A DNA stretch of 64,000 nucleotides from Salvelinus alpinus (GCF_045679555.1 NC_092093.1:65235575-65299574); one strand, 5' to 3'; shown: positions 1 to 12,386, counted from the first letter of the stretch. Made by a program: numbers and translations. The notes: generated by a model not told the origin, from the letters alone.

Positions 1-1665
1 GTTTAGCCAACTTGGATCTTTTTGCTAGCTAACAAGGCAGAACAGTTGAATTGTTATGAACGCACCATGCTGTCTGTCTCCAACGGTTTGAACAGCATGT
101 TACACCTGTCCACTTTGTTCAGATGTTGAAATAAAGTGTCCTTCCTTATTTATCAGAATGAGAACGAGTTGCCAATTCCTTATTTTGTGTTTTTTATGCT
201 TATTGCGCATTTATAAAACACAGACTAGACATCTAGTATAACAGTCTTTGGCTAAAATGCTGCTAGCGGTACTTGGTACCACACACAACAAACTGAGCTT
301 TCATTTTCCAGACTCAGTGTTCATTGATACTTTCGTTTTAGTAGTGTCAGTAGAAAGTTCAACTTCTCCTCTATTACAGTAAAATAATGTCTCCATGTGT
401 TTCTTTGTCCATATGACCCATTCTGTTGGACCAAACCTCAAATGCAAATAGCGAGTTGAAACCGCATGTCAGAGACGAAGACGTAATCTCTCATCTTTGT
501 TGTTGTTAGTGGCATGGCGAAGGGCTTGGTGTGTGTGTAAACCAGAGAAAGAGGCGACACGTGAGGTTTCACTCTGGCAAAAATCTGTCAAATAAGCCCA
601 ATGGGTTTATTTTGGACCTAAGCTTGTCTCCTGACTTCCTGCCTTTGGGAGAAAGACTCCCATTGTTCAGGCCGGAGACATGTGCATCTCATCATTATAT
701 ACAGATCTCTGGTGTAAATGGACAGGTGCACAGAAGGAGCGAAGGAGAAGACAAGTGAACATAAACGCCTAAAAAAATATCTTGATTCTTGCGATGCAGG
801 CATTTGGAATATTGCGCAAAAACATTAATTTGAATTAATTCGATATATCGCCCAGCCCTATCTTCAAGTGGTCCGGGAGGGCATTCTAGACGCTGGGGGT
901 GGTTGAGCTGTAAGCCCATTTTTGCCAAGCAGCCCAGCTTGTTTCAGGGGGCGTGGAGAAGCAGGCTGTCGCTTGACTTGAGGCTGCAGGTGGGCTTATG
1001 GGGTTTAGGGAGACCAATAATTGAATTCTACAATTCAATACACTAAACGCAGTGATGCGTGTTTCTCTTCACATGATGGTGACTGAAATGAGACTAACAG
1101 GCTGAATTGTTAACCACCACAAGGCCTGAGTTGTCTGTCTTCTTTGAGATGTTACGGTTGGGGGGTGCAGAAGACAGATTGAACAGGATTTACCCTATTG
1201 GATTCATCACATCAAACTATTTTGTTCCGAGACACACAGTGGTGGAAATACTGCTAACTAGCCTAACTGTGCATTCTGCATCCTTTCATGTGATATGCCT
1301 GATTTGTACACAATTGACCCGTGAAATGTGCTGGATCTCTATGTGCTTAATATGTCCACTAGCCTTGACAGGTGTCATCCAGGTTTAGAGCAGTATATCT
1401 CTGTTAGTGCTACTAGGAGAGATTACATATCAGGTACACTTACTAAATCTGTCCCTTTTTTATAGTCAAACAAACATCAAATCAGTCACTAAGCAGTAAG
1501 CACCAACTGCTATTGTAGGCCTATGTACTGTGACTGTACCATAGAAATGTCTAGCCTACATGCTCTGTTTGAGTATAGACTGGTTGTACTTGTTAAAATC
1601 TACCATACATGTAACAACATGTTATCTTGACTTAAGTACCAGTGATCTGTCAGCAGGTACACCAG
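1..1665. other. pip4k2a intron, no gene seen
   Basis: Mixed-composition intronic DNA. No exon, RNA gene or clear full transposon was recognised. The short open frames have no recognisable protein content. Confidence 0.6.
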
Positions 1666-2092
1666 CCAGCTGTCTGTCAGTCAGGGCGGTGTGTCTGTCA
1701 GTCAGGGCGGTGTGTCTGTCAGTCAGGGCGGTGTGTCTGTCAGTCAGGGCGGCGTGTCTGTCAGTCAGGGCGGCGTGTCTGTCAGTCAGGGCGGCGTGTC
1801 TGTCAGTCAGGGCGGCGTGTCTGTCAGTCAGACACGGCGGCGTGTCTGTCAGTCAGACACGGCGGCGTGTCTGTCAGTCAGACACGGCGGCGTGTCTGTC
1901 AGTCAGGGCGGCGTGTCTGTCAGTCAGGGCGGCGTGTCTGTCAGTCAGGGCGGCGTGTCTGTCAGTCAGGGCGGCGTGTCTGTCAGTCAGGGCGGCGTGT
2001 CTGTCAGTCAGGGCGGCGTGTCTGTCAGTCAGGGCGGCGTGTCTGTCAGTCAGGGCGGCGTGTCTGTCAGTCAGGGCGGCGTGTCTGTCTGA
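1666..2092 (+). repeat. 21-bp minisatellite (about 19 units)
   Basis: Tandem units of cagtcagggcggcgtgtctg plus t. The first few carry ggt instead of ggc. Three consecutive units at about 1829-1903 are 25 bp because of an extra acac. As 21 is divisible by 3 and the unit has no stop, all plus frames and one minus frame stay open (SVSQGGV, LSVRAAC, CQSGRRV), producing spurious ORFs. Confidence 0.95.
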
Positions 2093-2366
2093 GAACGGCG
2101 TGTCTGTCTGAGAACGGCGTGTCTGTCTGAGAACGGCGTGTCTGTCTGAGAACGGCGTGTCTGTCTGTGAGAATTGTGTGTCTGTCTGTCTGTGAGAATT
2201 GTGTGTCTGTCTGTCTGTGAGAATTGTCTGTCTGTCTGTCTGTGAGAATTGTGTGTCTGTCTGTCTGTGAGAATTGTCTGTCTGTGAACGGTCTGTCTGT
2301 CTGTCTGTGAGAACGGTGTGTCTGTCTGTCTGTGAGAACGGTGTGTCTGTCTGTCTGAGAACGGTG
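2093..2366 (+). repeat. degenerate gtct/tgtctgtgagaa tandem array
   Basis: Follows the 21-bp array directly. It starts as 19-bp units (gtgtctgtctgagaacggc) and drifts into (tctg)n blocks separated by gagaattgtg or gagaacggtg. It looks like a decayed extension of the same satellite. Confidence 0.9.
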
Positions 2367-2693
2367 TTATGAGAAATTAGGCTCCCTGTGCTGAGTTCCT
2401 CTCCCGCTTCCTGTCCACTGGGGCCACGGAGCACGCTCACTCTGCTCCGAGGCGGAAACCCCAGACTCCGTCACCAAGGCAACGAAGAACAGGAAGTGGA
2501 ACTGTGAAAGTTGGCCAGGCTGAGAGAGAGGGACAGAGAGAGAGCGCGCTGCAGAGAGATAAGAGCCATCATCAAAGGAGAAGGAGATTAAACACAACAT
2601 AAACATGAGAGCTCCACTCTGCACCACTCAGCTTCACTCCGAGGTGATAAGAACAGGCCAAGGAACACAGTGACTAGAATAATAGGCTGCATC

Positions 2694-2780
2694 ACAAATG
2701 GCACCATATTCCCTTTATAGTGCACTACTCTTGGACCCTGGTTTAAAGTGTACTATAAAGGGAATATGGTGCCATTTGGA
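2694..2780. mobile_element. short hairpin MITE, copy 1
   Basis: Inverted arms at 2695-2720 and 2753-2779 (caaatggcaccatattccct and its complement) surround a 32-bp centre. It belongs to the same family as the copies at 16872 and 23465. Confidence 0.85.
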
Positions 2781-3699
2781 AAACCTGTTGGGGTATTCAA
2801 AACCTGGAGGTCCGGGAAATGCTGTTCTATGTGGTTCTCTTCATTCTGGGCTAATTCCTGCCTGCCTGACTGAACATATGAATGCACCATGATATAATTA
2901 GACAGAGAGACTAGTAATCCTGCTTCCTTCAGGGGAGATGTGTGTATTCTGTCACCGTCAACCCCCAGAATACTTTGCTGCTGCTGCCTGCCTCTGTGCT
3001 GTCCTCCTGAAGGTTGGCCCTGTGTGTGTGAGGGGGGGGACTGACTGACTACTTTCACAGAGGTCATGTCTCTCATCTCCCCTCTGATGACAAGGGAGAG
3101 CATCACCTGCTTTGCATGTGTATCTGATCAGTTACTGGAATGAGAATGGAAGTGTAGGTGTGTGTGTAGGGGCATTGTCGTCTTTCCTGCCTTTGTAATG
3201 TTTGTGAAATAGAGGTTTGTGATGTGGGGACGTCTTCTTCTGATGTACACAGGATGCTGACAGTCTCTGAGTGACGTTGTTACCTGGCACCCCACATCAC
3301 TGACAGTCTCTCTGTCTCCTTAACATCTATCAAGTTCCTGCCCCCTCCTGAAGTCCACTAGCTTCCTTACCTTGTCTCCTTTCCTCCTGGGCCAAGCTGC
3401 AGTCTCTGTTTCTCTTGCATGCTCTCTTCCCGGATGTTATCACACCTCATTTGGTCTAGAGGCGGAGGAGAGTCCTGCTGAGACCATATTCTACACCATC
3501 TGTTGTTTAGATCCTTCAGCATTAGGCGAGAGATGCAGGCATCAATCCCACATGACAGGGGCATATTGGCCCACCACCTATTAAAAAAGGATGATATGAT
3601 AAGATGATACCGATACTTTTCGTCTATATTGGATTACAACAAATGCTTAGCTATTGCACATTTTCTTTATCAAGTTCTCACAGAAATGGCAGAATATAG
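2781..3699. other. intronic DNA, no gene seen
   Basis: No coding similarity, RNA gene or classified repeat was recognised. Confidence 0.5.
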
Positions 3700-4456
3700 T
3701 ATCGACTCTGGGCAATTCCACGGCAACAGAATTGCGCTGTGTACTACTCCCTTCGCAGAACAGCGCAAACTGGCTCTAACCAGAATAGAAAGAGGAGTGG
3801 GAGGCCCCAGTGCACAACTGAGCAAGAGCAAGTACATTAGTGTCTAGTTTGAGAAACAGATGCCTCACAAGTCCTCAACTGGCAGCTTCATTAAATAGTA
3901 CCCGCAAAACACCAGTCTCAACGTCAACAGTGAAGAGGTGACTCCAGGATAATGTCCAGTGTCTGTTCTTTTTCCCATCTTAATCTTTTTATTTTTTATT
4001 TGCCAGTCTAAGGGCTTTTTCTTTGCTACTCTGCCTAGAAGGCCAGCATCTCGGAGTCGCCTCTTCACTCTCTTCATTGCTCCAGATACTCAACTAGTCT
4101 AAAGAAGGCCAGTTTTATTGCTTCTTTAGTCAGAACAACAGTTTTCAGCTGTGCAAACATAGTTGAAAAAGGGTTTTCTAATGATCAATTAGCCATTTAA
4201 AATGATACACTTGGATTATCTAACACAACGTGCCATTGGAACACAGGAGTGATGGTTGCTGATAATGGGCCTTTGTACGTCTATGTAGATATTCCATAAA
4301 AAATCAACTGTTTCTAGCTATACTAGTCATTTACAACATTAACAATGTCTACACTGTATTTCTAATCAATTTGATGTTATTTTAGTGGACAAAAAGTGTG
4401 CTTTTCTTTTAAAAACAAGGACATTTCTAAGTGACCCCAAACTTTGGAACGGTAGT
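3700..4456 (-). mobile_element. truncated Tc1-like transposon (family 1)
   Basis: The right end is the inverted-repeat type ctaagtgaccccaaactttg at 4430-4449. The minus-strand frame at 3865-4077 contains MKRVKRRLRDAGLLGRVAKKKP, a Tc1 transposase DNA-binding segment. The rest of the transposase and the other terminus are missing, so this is a dead fragment. It abuts the Sleeping Beauty-like element on its right. Confidence 0.75.
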
Positions 4457-4477
4457 GTGTGTGTGTGAGATACACAT

Positions 4478-5697
4478 ACAGATAATTATTTATTTCAGCT
4501 TTTATTTCTTCACATTCCCAGTGGGTCAGAAGTTTACATACACTCAATTAGTATTTGGTAGCATCGCCTTTAAATTGTTTAACTTGGGTCAAACGTTTCG
4601 GGTAGCCTTCCACAAGCTTCCCACAATAAGTTGGGTGAATTTTGGCCCATCCCTCCTGACAGAGCTGGTGTAACTGAGTCAGGTTTGTAGGCCTCTTTGC
4701 TCGCACACGATTTTTCAGTTCTGCCCACAAATTTTCTATGGGATTGAGGTCAGGGCTTTGTGATGGCCACTCCAATACCTTGACTTTGTTGTCCTTAAGC
4801 CATTTTGCCACAACTTTGGAAGTATGCTTGGGGTCATTGTCCATTTGGAAGACCCATTTGCGAGCAAGCTTTAACTTCCTGACTGATGTCTTGAGATGTT
4901 GCTTCAATATATCCACATAATATTCCTTCTCGTGATGCCATTTATTTTGTGAAGTGCACCAGCCCCTCCTGCAGCAAAGCACCCCTCAACATGATGCTGC
5001 CACCCACGTGCTTCACGGTTGGGATGGTGTTCTTTGGCTTGCAAGCCTCCTCCTTTTTCCTCCAAACATAACGATGGCCATTATGGCCAAACAGTTATAT
5101 TTTTGTTTCATCAGACCAGAGGACATTTCTCCAAAAAGTGCGATCTTTGCCCCTTGTGCAGTTGCGAACCGTAGTCTGGCTTTTTTATGGCGGTTTTGGA
5201 GCAGTGGCTTTTTCCCTGCCGAGTGGCCTTTCAGGTTATGTCGATTATAGGACTCGTTTTACTGTGGATGTAGATACTTTTGTACCTGTTTCCTCCAGCA
5301 TCTTCACAAGGCCCTTTGCTGCTGTTCTGGGATTGATTTGCACTTTTCGCACCAAAGTACGTTCATCTCTAGGAGACAGAACGCGTCTCCTTCCTGAGCG
5401 GTATGATGGCTGCGTGGTCCCATGGTGTTTATACTTGCATACTATTGTTTGTACAGATGAACGTGGTACCTTCAGGCATTTGGAAATTTCTCCCAAGGAT
5501 GAACCAGACTTGTGGAGGTCTACAATTTTTTTTCTGAGGTCTTGGCTGATTTCTTTTGATTTTCCCATGATGTCAAGCAAAGAGGCACTGAGTTTGAATG
5601 TCGGCCTTGAAATACATCCACAGGTACACCTCCAATTGACTCAAATGATTCTACTTCTGACCCACTGGAATTGTGATACAGTGAAATAATCAGTCTG
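4478..5697 (-). mobile_element. Sleeping Beauty-like Tc1 transposon, left portion with transposase
   Basis: Minus-strand transposase in pieces: 5245-5580 has the paired-type HTH region ([29 protein letters not shown]), and 4548-4982 has the catalytic half (QMDNDPKHTS and SPDLNPIENLW). The middle (4983-5244) is frameshifted and contains a stop. The inner direct-repeat motif gtgggtcagaagtttacata is present at 4521 and, complemented, near 5650. The outer left inverted repeat is lost. The right arm is interrupted at 5697 and resumes at about 10484. Confidence 0.9.
4548..5580 (-). pseudogene. Tc1/mariner transposase pseudogene (Sleeping Beauty-like)
   Basis: The HTH half and the DDE half lie in different frames with an in-frame stop between them, so no full-length transposase can be made. 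The aspartate in DNDPKHTS and the glutamate in NPIENLW are still readable, and the first catalytic aspartate (WSDET) is readable in another frame. Confidence 0.88.
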
Positions 5698-6714
5698 TGG
5701 CAGTGCTGTCAACACTAGCTGCAGTAACCCATGGGGAGGGGGTCACACTCGAACATTCAGAGGGGGTATATTATTGTGGCACAAAATCAAAAGTCTGACT
5801 GCATGGAGATGCTTGGGAATATGGTCAATACGGGGGACCGTGTTGTGGGTGTTTTCAGGGAGAAGGTGTACATTTGACCTCCATCTAGGATGTGACAATG
5901 GTTAATAAAATCTCTCCATTTCTGCCCTTTTTTTTTTTTTGCACAGTCTTGGAGGCCTTCTCATACAGCTGCAAATGTATATGCATTCGTACATGAAGAC
6001 CTTTCTTGAGTAGGGCTCTGGGATGGTGCAACTGTTGAGAATGTGAGCCTGTGGTTGTGTGGGGGGGAAAGGGTTGAGCGTGTATGATTGTGCGTATCCC
6101 ACAACTGTTGCGAAGGAGTAAAAGATGTTAGGGACAATATAGGATGATTCACAATTGTTTGCTAATATAATAATTGCTTGCAAAAATGTAATTTTGGTAA
6201 TGGTGAGACTGGTGAGAGGTAAAATCCTTTGCATAAATTGCCTACATTACTACAAATATTAATAGCTAATTATGGCAATTAAGAAACAGGATTTTTAAAA
6301 TGTATATATATTTTATTAGGTTTTTTGATTGCTATAGATAATACAAATCGAGGTGAGGGTGATGGAAATGCATTTGGCGGTTGATCTACTTCTGATCTGT
6401 AAATGGCACTGTGTGCTCTTTTCGAAGGATGGATCCCAGTCTTTTCAGGGCTATGGGATACGGGGGGTCGGGGGTGGTCTGCCGGGCATTGGGATGACAA
6501 CCCAACTCGGGATGATGAGGGCTTTTAGCGGGTGGAATAGTGGGGATCAATTGGAGGTTTACTTAGTAGCAATGCAAATATCATGGTACAGCTATATAGA
6601 CACTCAATCGTCATGTTACTTTTTAATGGTACATTTATAAACATATATTTTGATAAATAGAATTGAAAGTTGTCTCATTACGGTAAGTGGTGAAATAAGT
6701 ATTTTCTTATTATC

Positions 6715-9618
6715 ATTAAAAAGTAACACTTACAACTGTAATGGCTTAGCCGATAATAAGAAAAGATGATCAGTATTTACCTGGCTAAAAGAGAAGGAAT
6801 ATAATATCTATTGTTTACAGGAAACTCATTCAACAATTTTAGTTGACATTTTGTGGAAAAAGGACTGCGGGGGCGAAATATATTTCTCCCATGGGCAAAG
6901 AAATTCAAAAGGGGTGATGGTTTTAATTAACAGTAATTTTGATCCAAATGTGCAAATTGTCCAAAAAGATCATCAAGGTAGATATATTATTTTAAATATG
7001 TTATTGGACAATAAACAGATATGGCTTATTAACCTATACTGTCCAAATAATAATGATCCAAGCTTCTTTGAAAATATATATAAGAATTTATCAACTCTAC
7101 AAGCAACACTAGACTATATTATTATTATGGTGGGAGATTTTAATACGGTCTTAAATACCTCTATGGACCGCAAAGGAAATCACACTACAAACTATCACCC
7201 TCAGGCACTTAAGGAAATCATGAATGTCATGGATATATTGGAATTAGTGGATATATGGAGACTTAAATACCCTGACCTAGTGAGATCTACATGGCGGAGG
7301 CTTAATCAAGCTAGTCGTCTTGACTACTTTCTTATACCATTCTCTCTGGCACCAAAAGTTTAAAAAGTGTTGATAGGGGACAGAATGAGGTCGGATCATC
7401 ACATAATTGGCATATATATTACTCTTACAGAATTTCCACGTGAGCGAGGATATTGAAAATTTAATCAAAGCCTACTAGATGATGAATTGTTTAGAACTAG
7501 GACAGAAGAATTTATAACTGACTTTTTCAGACATAACATAGGTACAGCAGATCCCTTTACTGTATGGGACACTTTTAAATGTGCCTTTAGAGGCCATGCA
7601 ATTCAGTATTCATCTATAAAACAAAAGCAATTTAGATCAAAAGAGTCCATATTAACAAAGGAAATTTGAAGGACTAACAGCACAGCTATATAGCAATAAA
7701 AACGGTACCATAGAGGCACAGAATAAGTTAGAGGGAAAAGAACTGGAGTAACTTATTCAAGAAAGATCCAGTGTAATATATTATAAAAATAAAGCGAACT
7801 GGATGGAATATGGGGAAAAATGCACCAAATTATTTTTCAATCTTCAATATAGAAATGCTACCAAAAAAAATGTATTAACTTGTTACAAATGATGGAGTCA
7901 CGCATGAATCACCGAATGATATTTTGAAAGAGGAAGTAAAGTACTTTAAGAATATGTTTTCGTTTCAGTCTCCTCCATCTCCACTAACTGGAACTAATTG
8001 TATGGATCTTTTTCCTAATAATAGTGTAAAATTAACATCTATACAGAAAGACTCATGTGAAGGCCAGATTAAAGAGGAGGAACTTCTTGATGCAATTAAA
8101 GCCTCTAAGGCGGAGAAAACTCCAGGGCTGGATGGCATATCGGTGGAAGTATACATCACTTTTTTTTTTATATATTCAGAGGACCATTATTAGCATGTTT
8201 TAACCACTCCTATATAAATGGTAGATTATCAGACACGCAACAAGAAGGTCTGATATCATTATTACTGAAACAGGACCCAAGTGGTGTATATATAAAGATC
8301 CAGTCCATTTAAAAAATTGGAGACCTCTCACACTTCAGTGTTGTGATGCAAAAATCGTAGCAAAATGCTTGGCGCATAGAATTAAAAGTATTGTCAGATA
8401 TTATTCATCCTAATCAGATAAGTTTTTTACATGGACGATACATGGAGATAATATAAGACAAGTACTGGAAACAATAGAATACTATGAAATATCGGGGACA
8501 CCAGGCCTGGTTTTCATAGCTGATTTTGAAGAGGCTTTTGATAAAGTACGACTGGAGTTTATATATAAATGCCTAGAATATTTCAATTTTGGGGAATGTC
8601 TTATAAAATGGGTTAAAGTTATGTGTAGTAACCCTAGGTGTAGAATAGTAAATAATGGCTACATCTCAGAAAGTTTGAAACTATCAAGAGGAGTAAAACA
8701 AGGTTGTCCACTATCAGCATATCAATTTATTATTGCCATCGAAGTGTTAGCTGTTAAAATTAGATCAAACAATATTAAAGGATTAGAAATCCGTGGCTTA
8801 AAAACTAAGGTGTCATTGTACACTGATTCATGTTTTCTTTTAAAACCACAATTAGAATCTCTCCACAGCCTCATAGAGGATCTAGATACTTTTGCTATCC
8901 TCTCTGGATTAAAACCAAATTATGATAAGTATTGGATCACAAAAAAATGCTAATTTTACTTTACCGTGTAGTTTACCAATTAAACGGTCTGACAGAGATG
9001 TGGACATACTCGGTATACAAATCCCAAAAGAACAAAATTATCTCACTCCAATACATTTTTATAGAAAGTTAGCAAAAATATATAAGATCTTGCTACCATG
9101 GAAAGGAAAATACCTGTCTATTTGTGGAAAAATCACCCTGATTTAACTCTTTAGTCATATCTGTTTACCTATTTGCTTATGGTTTTGCCTACACCTAGTG
9201 ACCTGCTTTTTAAGTTATATGAACAAAAAATATTCAATTTTATTTGGAATGGCAAGCCAGACAAAATTAAAAGGGCCTATTTATATAACGAATATGAATT
9301 CGGAGGGCAGAAATGATTCAATATTAAAGCATTAGACCTCTCACTAAAGGCATCAGTCATACAAAAGTTATACTTATCCAAACTGGTTCTCTAGTAAATT
9401 GGTAGGAATGTCTCATCCTATGTTCAAGAATGGCCTTTTTCCCTTTATTCAGATTACACCTGCTCACTTTCGGTTGTTTTGAAAAGGAAACGATCACCAA
9501 AATGTCGTTATTTTTTAAACAAGCCTCAGAAAGTTGGTTGCAATTTCAGTTTAATCCACCTGAAAAGACATAAATAATACAACAAATATTGTGGTTAAAC
9601 TCAAATATACTAATAGAT
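6715..9618 (+). pseudogene. LINE ORF2 (endonuclease + reverse transcriptase) pseudogene
   Basis: Open pieces at 6851-7363, 7924-8193, 8621-8953 and 8922-9146 read collinearly as one L1-like ORF2 with several frame changes. Reading continues past 9146 ([16 protein letters not shown] at about 9565-9615) up to the Tc1 insertion. The mutated catalytic YADD box and the stops make it inactive. Confidence 0.85.
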
Positions 9619-9619
9619 T

Positions 9620-10320
9620 TTTTTTAAACGTATTTTTCTGGCGAGCCCTCCATGTGCTCGCCAGAGGTAGCCTGACTGCCATTAGGTACCGAGATGAGAT
9701 CCTCAGACCCCTTGTGAGACCATATGCTGACACATGCACATTTGTGGCCTGCTGGAGGTCATTTTGCAGGGCTCTGGCAGTGCTCTTCCTGCTCCTCCTT
9801 GCACAAAGGCGGAGGTAGCGGTCCTGCTGCTGGGTTGTTGCCCTCCTACGGCCTCCCCCACGTCTCCTGATGTACTGGCCTGTCTCCTGGTAGCGCCTCC
9901 ATGCTCTGGACACTACGCTGACAGACACAGCAAACCTTCTTGCCACAGCTCGCATTGATGTGCCATCCTGGATGAGCTGCACTACCTGAGCCACTTGTGT
10001 GGGTTGTAGACTCCGTCTCATGCTACCACTAGAGTGAAAGCACCGCCAGCATTCAAAAGTGACCAAAACATCAGCCAGGAAGCATAGGAACTGAGAAGTG
10101 GTCTGTAGTCACCACCTGTAGAACCACTCCTTTATTGGGGGTGTCTTGCTAATTGCCTATAATTTACACCTTTTGTCTATTCCATTTGCACAACAGCATG
10201 TGAAATTTATTGTCAATCAGTGTTGCTTCCTAAGTGGACAGTTTGATTTCACAGAAGTGTGATTGACTTGGAGTTACATTGTGTTGTTTAAGTGTTCCCT
10301 TTATTTTTTTGAGCAGTGTA
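9620..10320 (-). mobile_element. truncated Tc1-like transposon (family 2) inside the LINE
   Basis: The right end has the terminal sequence ccctttatttttttgagcag at 10298-10317. The minus-strand transposase N-terminal half ([40 protein letters not shown]) starts at about 10022 and is cut near 9640. The catalytic half and the other terminus are missing. It is flanked on both sides by LINE sequence. Confidence 0.85.
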
Positions 10321-10333
10321 TATTTATGTATGC

Positions 10334-10364
<31 letters not shown>

Positions 10365-10388
10365 TGTATGTATGTATATATATATATT
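10321..10388 (+). repeat. (tatg)n then (ta)n microsatellite
   Basis: About 11 copies of tatg followed by a ta run, directly next to the Tc1 terminus. Confidence 0.95.
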
Positions 10389-10483
10389 CCAAAAAAGGAT
10401 ATGTGGTATTGGAAATTATGCAGACAATTACATTGTTGCTTCCATCAATCTTTTTGCACCCCTTAAAAAAAAAAAAAAAATCC

Positions 10484-10645
10484 ATCTGTAAACAATTGTT
10501 GGAAAAATGACTTGTGTCATGCACAAAGTAGATGTCCTAACCGACTTGCCAAAACTATAGTTTGTTAACAAGAAATTTGTGGAGTGGTTGAAAACTAGTT
10601 TTAATGACTCCAACCTAAGTGTATGTAAATGTCTGACTTCAAATG
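10484..10645 (-). mobile_element. outer right inverted repeat of the Sleeping Beauty-like Tc1
   Basis: Sequence atctgtaaacaattgttgga through gtgtatgtaaatgtctgact matches the outer part of the Sleeping Beauty-type terminal repeat in reverse orientation. It ends at a TA (10646-10647). It is the continuation of the arm cut at 5697. Confidence 0.85.
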
Positions 10646-10673
10646 TATGTGTGTATGTGCATATGCATGCATG

Positions 10674-11150
10674 CTGTACCAGTCAAAAGTTTGGACACCT
10701 ACTCATTCGAGGGTTTTTCTTTATTTTTTTGCTATTTTCTAAATTGTAGAATAATAGTGAAGACATCAAAACTATAAAATAACACATATGGAATCATGTA
10801 GTAACCAAAAAAGTGTTAAACAAATATATTTTAGATTCAAAGTAGCCACCCTTTGCCTTGATGACAGCTTTGCACACTATAGGCATTCTCTCAACGAGCT
10901 TCATGACGTAGTCACCTGGAATGCTTGTCCAACAGTCTTGAAGGAGTTCCCACATATGCCGAGCACTTGTTGGCTGCTTTTCCTTATCTCTGCGGTCCAA
11001 CTCATCCCAAACCATGTCAATTGGGTTGTCGGGTGATTGTGGAGGCCAGGTCATCTGATGCAGCACTCATCACTCTCCTTCTTGGTCAATTAGCCTTTAC
11101 ACAGCCTCGAGGTGTGTTTTGGGTCATTGTCCTGTTAAAAAACAATAGTT
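10674..11150 (-). mobile_element. truncated Tc1-like transposon (family 3)
   Basis: The left terminus is accagtcaaaagtttggaca (10679-10698). The minus-strand frame at 10794-11066 encodes a Tc1 C-terminal end (TWPPQSPDNPIDMVWDELDR, IPGDYVMKLVERMP), containing the last catalytic region with DNPID in place of NPIE. It is truncated near 11150. Confidence 0.85.
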
Positions 11151-12288
11151 CCACGAAGCGCAAATTAGATGGAAAGGTGTGCGCCCTATGGAGGATTCGA
11201 ACTTGCACCGCAAGTGGCAATAGATGTCAGGAACTTGGCCCCATACCGCTGTGATCTAACCGTCCAGAGCCGTCGACGCTTGTAATGCACAATTATATTA
11301 TCAGAGTGTGCCATTGGACTTCTGGTAGGTATGTTTTAGTGAGAAAGAGTTTATCAGAAACAACTACATTTACCCTCCCCCAAAATGTATATTTATAAGC
11401 AATTCTCCGATCCCCAACTTCTCACCTGAATGCACTTTTGTTTTACATTTGAAGGGGTTGGACAAAGGCTAAGATTGGAGTTGAGAGACCCCTTTTCCAT
11501 CTGTTCGACCAGAAATCAAATGTTTTGGGTGGAAATATGTATAATGCCTTAATGTCTCAAATATAGACTCTTAGCTTTCATTTGACACCAAATTTGACAT
11601 GATCCTATGACGTTCACTTGTTGGTGCTCATGGGTCCTTTCACATGGAAATTACTCTCATTGGGTAATTGTAAAACCATGATGTCTCATTGGCCCTGGCC
11701 TCATTTATGTTTGTAACAGACCTATAAGGCTAGAGTGGCTGCTATAGTAAGTAGTTCATGAAGTAGTTAATAAAACCATAGACTGTGTGGACCTGAACAG
11801 CCTCTCAGCATGACACACGCACATAGTGACACACAGAGCTGGAAACTGATTATGACAATCTGTCTCCAGCCCCATCCCTCAATCTGTGTGAGTCACAGGC
11901 ACTGATGCCAGCAGGCAGGCAGTTCTAAAGATCCCTGCTGTCTTGAGGCTAGCTAGACTACAACCCTGTCCCTGCCCGCCGCCGCCGTGTTGAATTCAAA
12001 AACCTTGTTTCACATTTCTTGCAGTAAAGGAAATACAGAATGTCTAGTCAACGTTGTTGTTTAGGTGTTGCTGAAACAAAAGCCTGCACAACCAGGAATG
12101 ATGGTCACTGAGCTAAAGAGACAGATGAAGGGGGTGTGAGGAGTATGGAGGTCAGAGGTGCTGTATGCTCATCTTGAATAAAAGGACAAGCTTCTGGATT
12201 TGACTAACATTAGTTCAATCTGATCGGATGTTTATGTTTAGTCATTACTCTACAATAACACTATGCTTTCTCTTTCTCTCACTCTCAG
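11150..12288. other. intron upstream of the first in-window pip4k2a exon
   Basis: 11185-11275 carries a tRNA-promoter-like B box in reverse (ggattcgaac), possibly a SINE head fragment. The rest shows no gene. A pyrimidine tract and cag lead into the exon at 12289. Confidence 0.45.
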
Positions 12289-12386
12289 ATCAATGAGTTG
12301 AGCCATGTTCAGATCCCTATCATGCTGATGCCTGATGACTTCAAGGCCTACTCTAAGATCAAGGTGGACAATCACCTCTTCAACAA
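12289..12386 (+). CDS. pip4k2a: pip4k2a exon encoding [13 protein letters not shown]…
   Basis: The acceptor is ctctcag before 12289 and the donor gtaagt starts at 12387. It begins with ATC (Ile) and ends two bases into a Lys codon (AA) that is completed by the G opening the next exon. It encodes the [21 protein letters not shown] stretch, nearly invariant across PIP4K2 proteins. Confidence 0.95.

Larger units (their letters stand above)
5698..10483 (+). mobile_element. L1-type LINE inserted into the Tc1, nearly full length but decayed
   Basis: About 1 kb of 5' region precedes an ORF2 reading from about 6715. The endonuclease part has NCNGLADN, QETHS, VGDFNTVL and SRLDYFLI. The reverse transcriptase has KTPGLDGIS, ADFEEAFDKV and RGVKQGCPLS. 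The YADD box is altered to YTDS (about 8818-8832). Many frameshifts and stops are present. The 3' end (10395-10483) is a short 3' part and an A-run. No separate ORF1 is evident. A second Tc1 fragment interrupts it at about 9620-10320. Confidence 0.88.

Noticed and set aside
1560-2440. Long repetitive ORFs (CLSVRAA, VCQSGRR and LTDRHAA heptads) on both strands
   Set aside because: They are products of the 21-bp minisatellite, which lacks stops in several frames; no promoter or splice context, and they lie in an intron.
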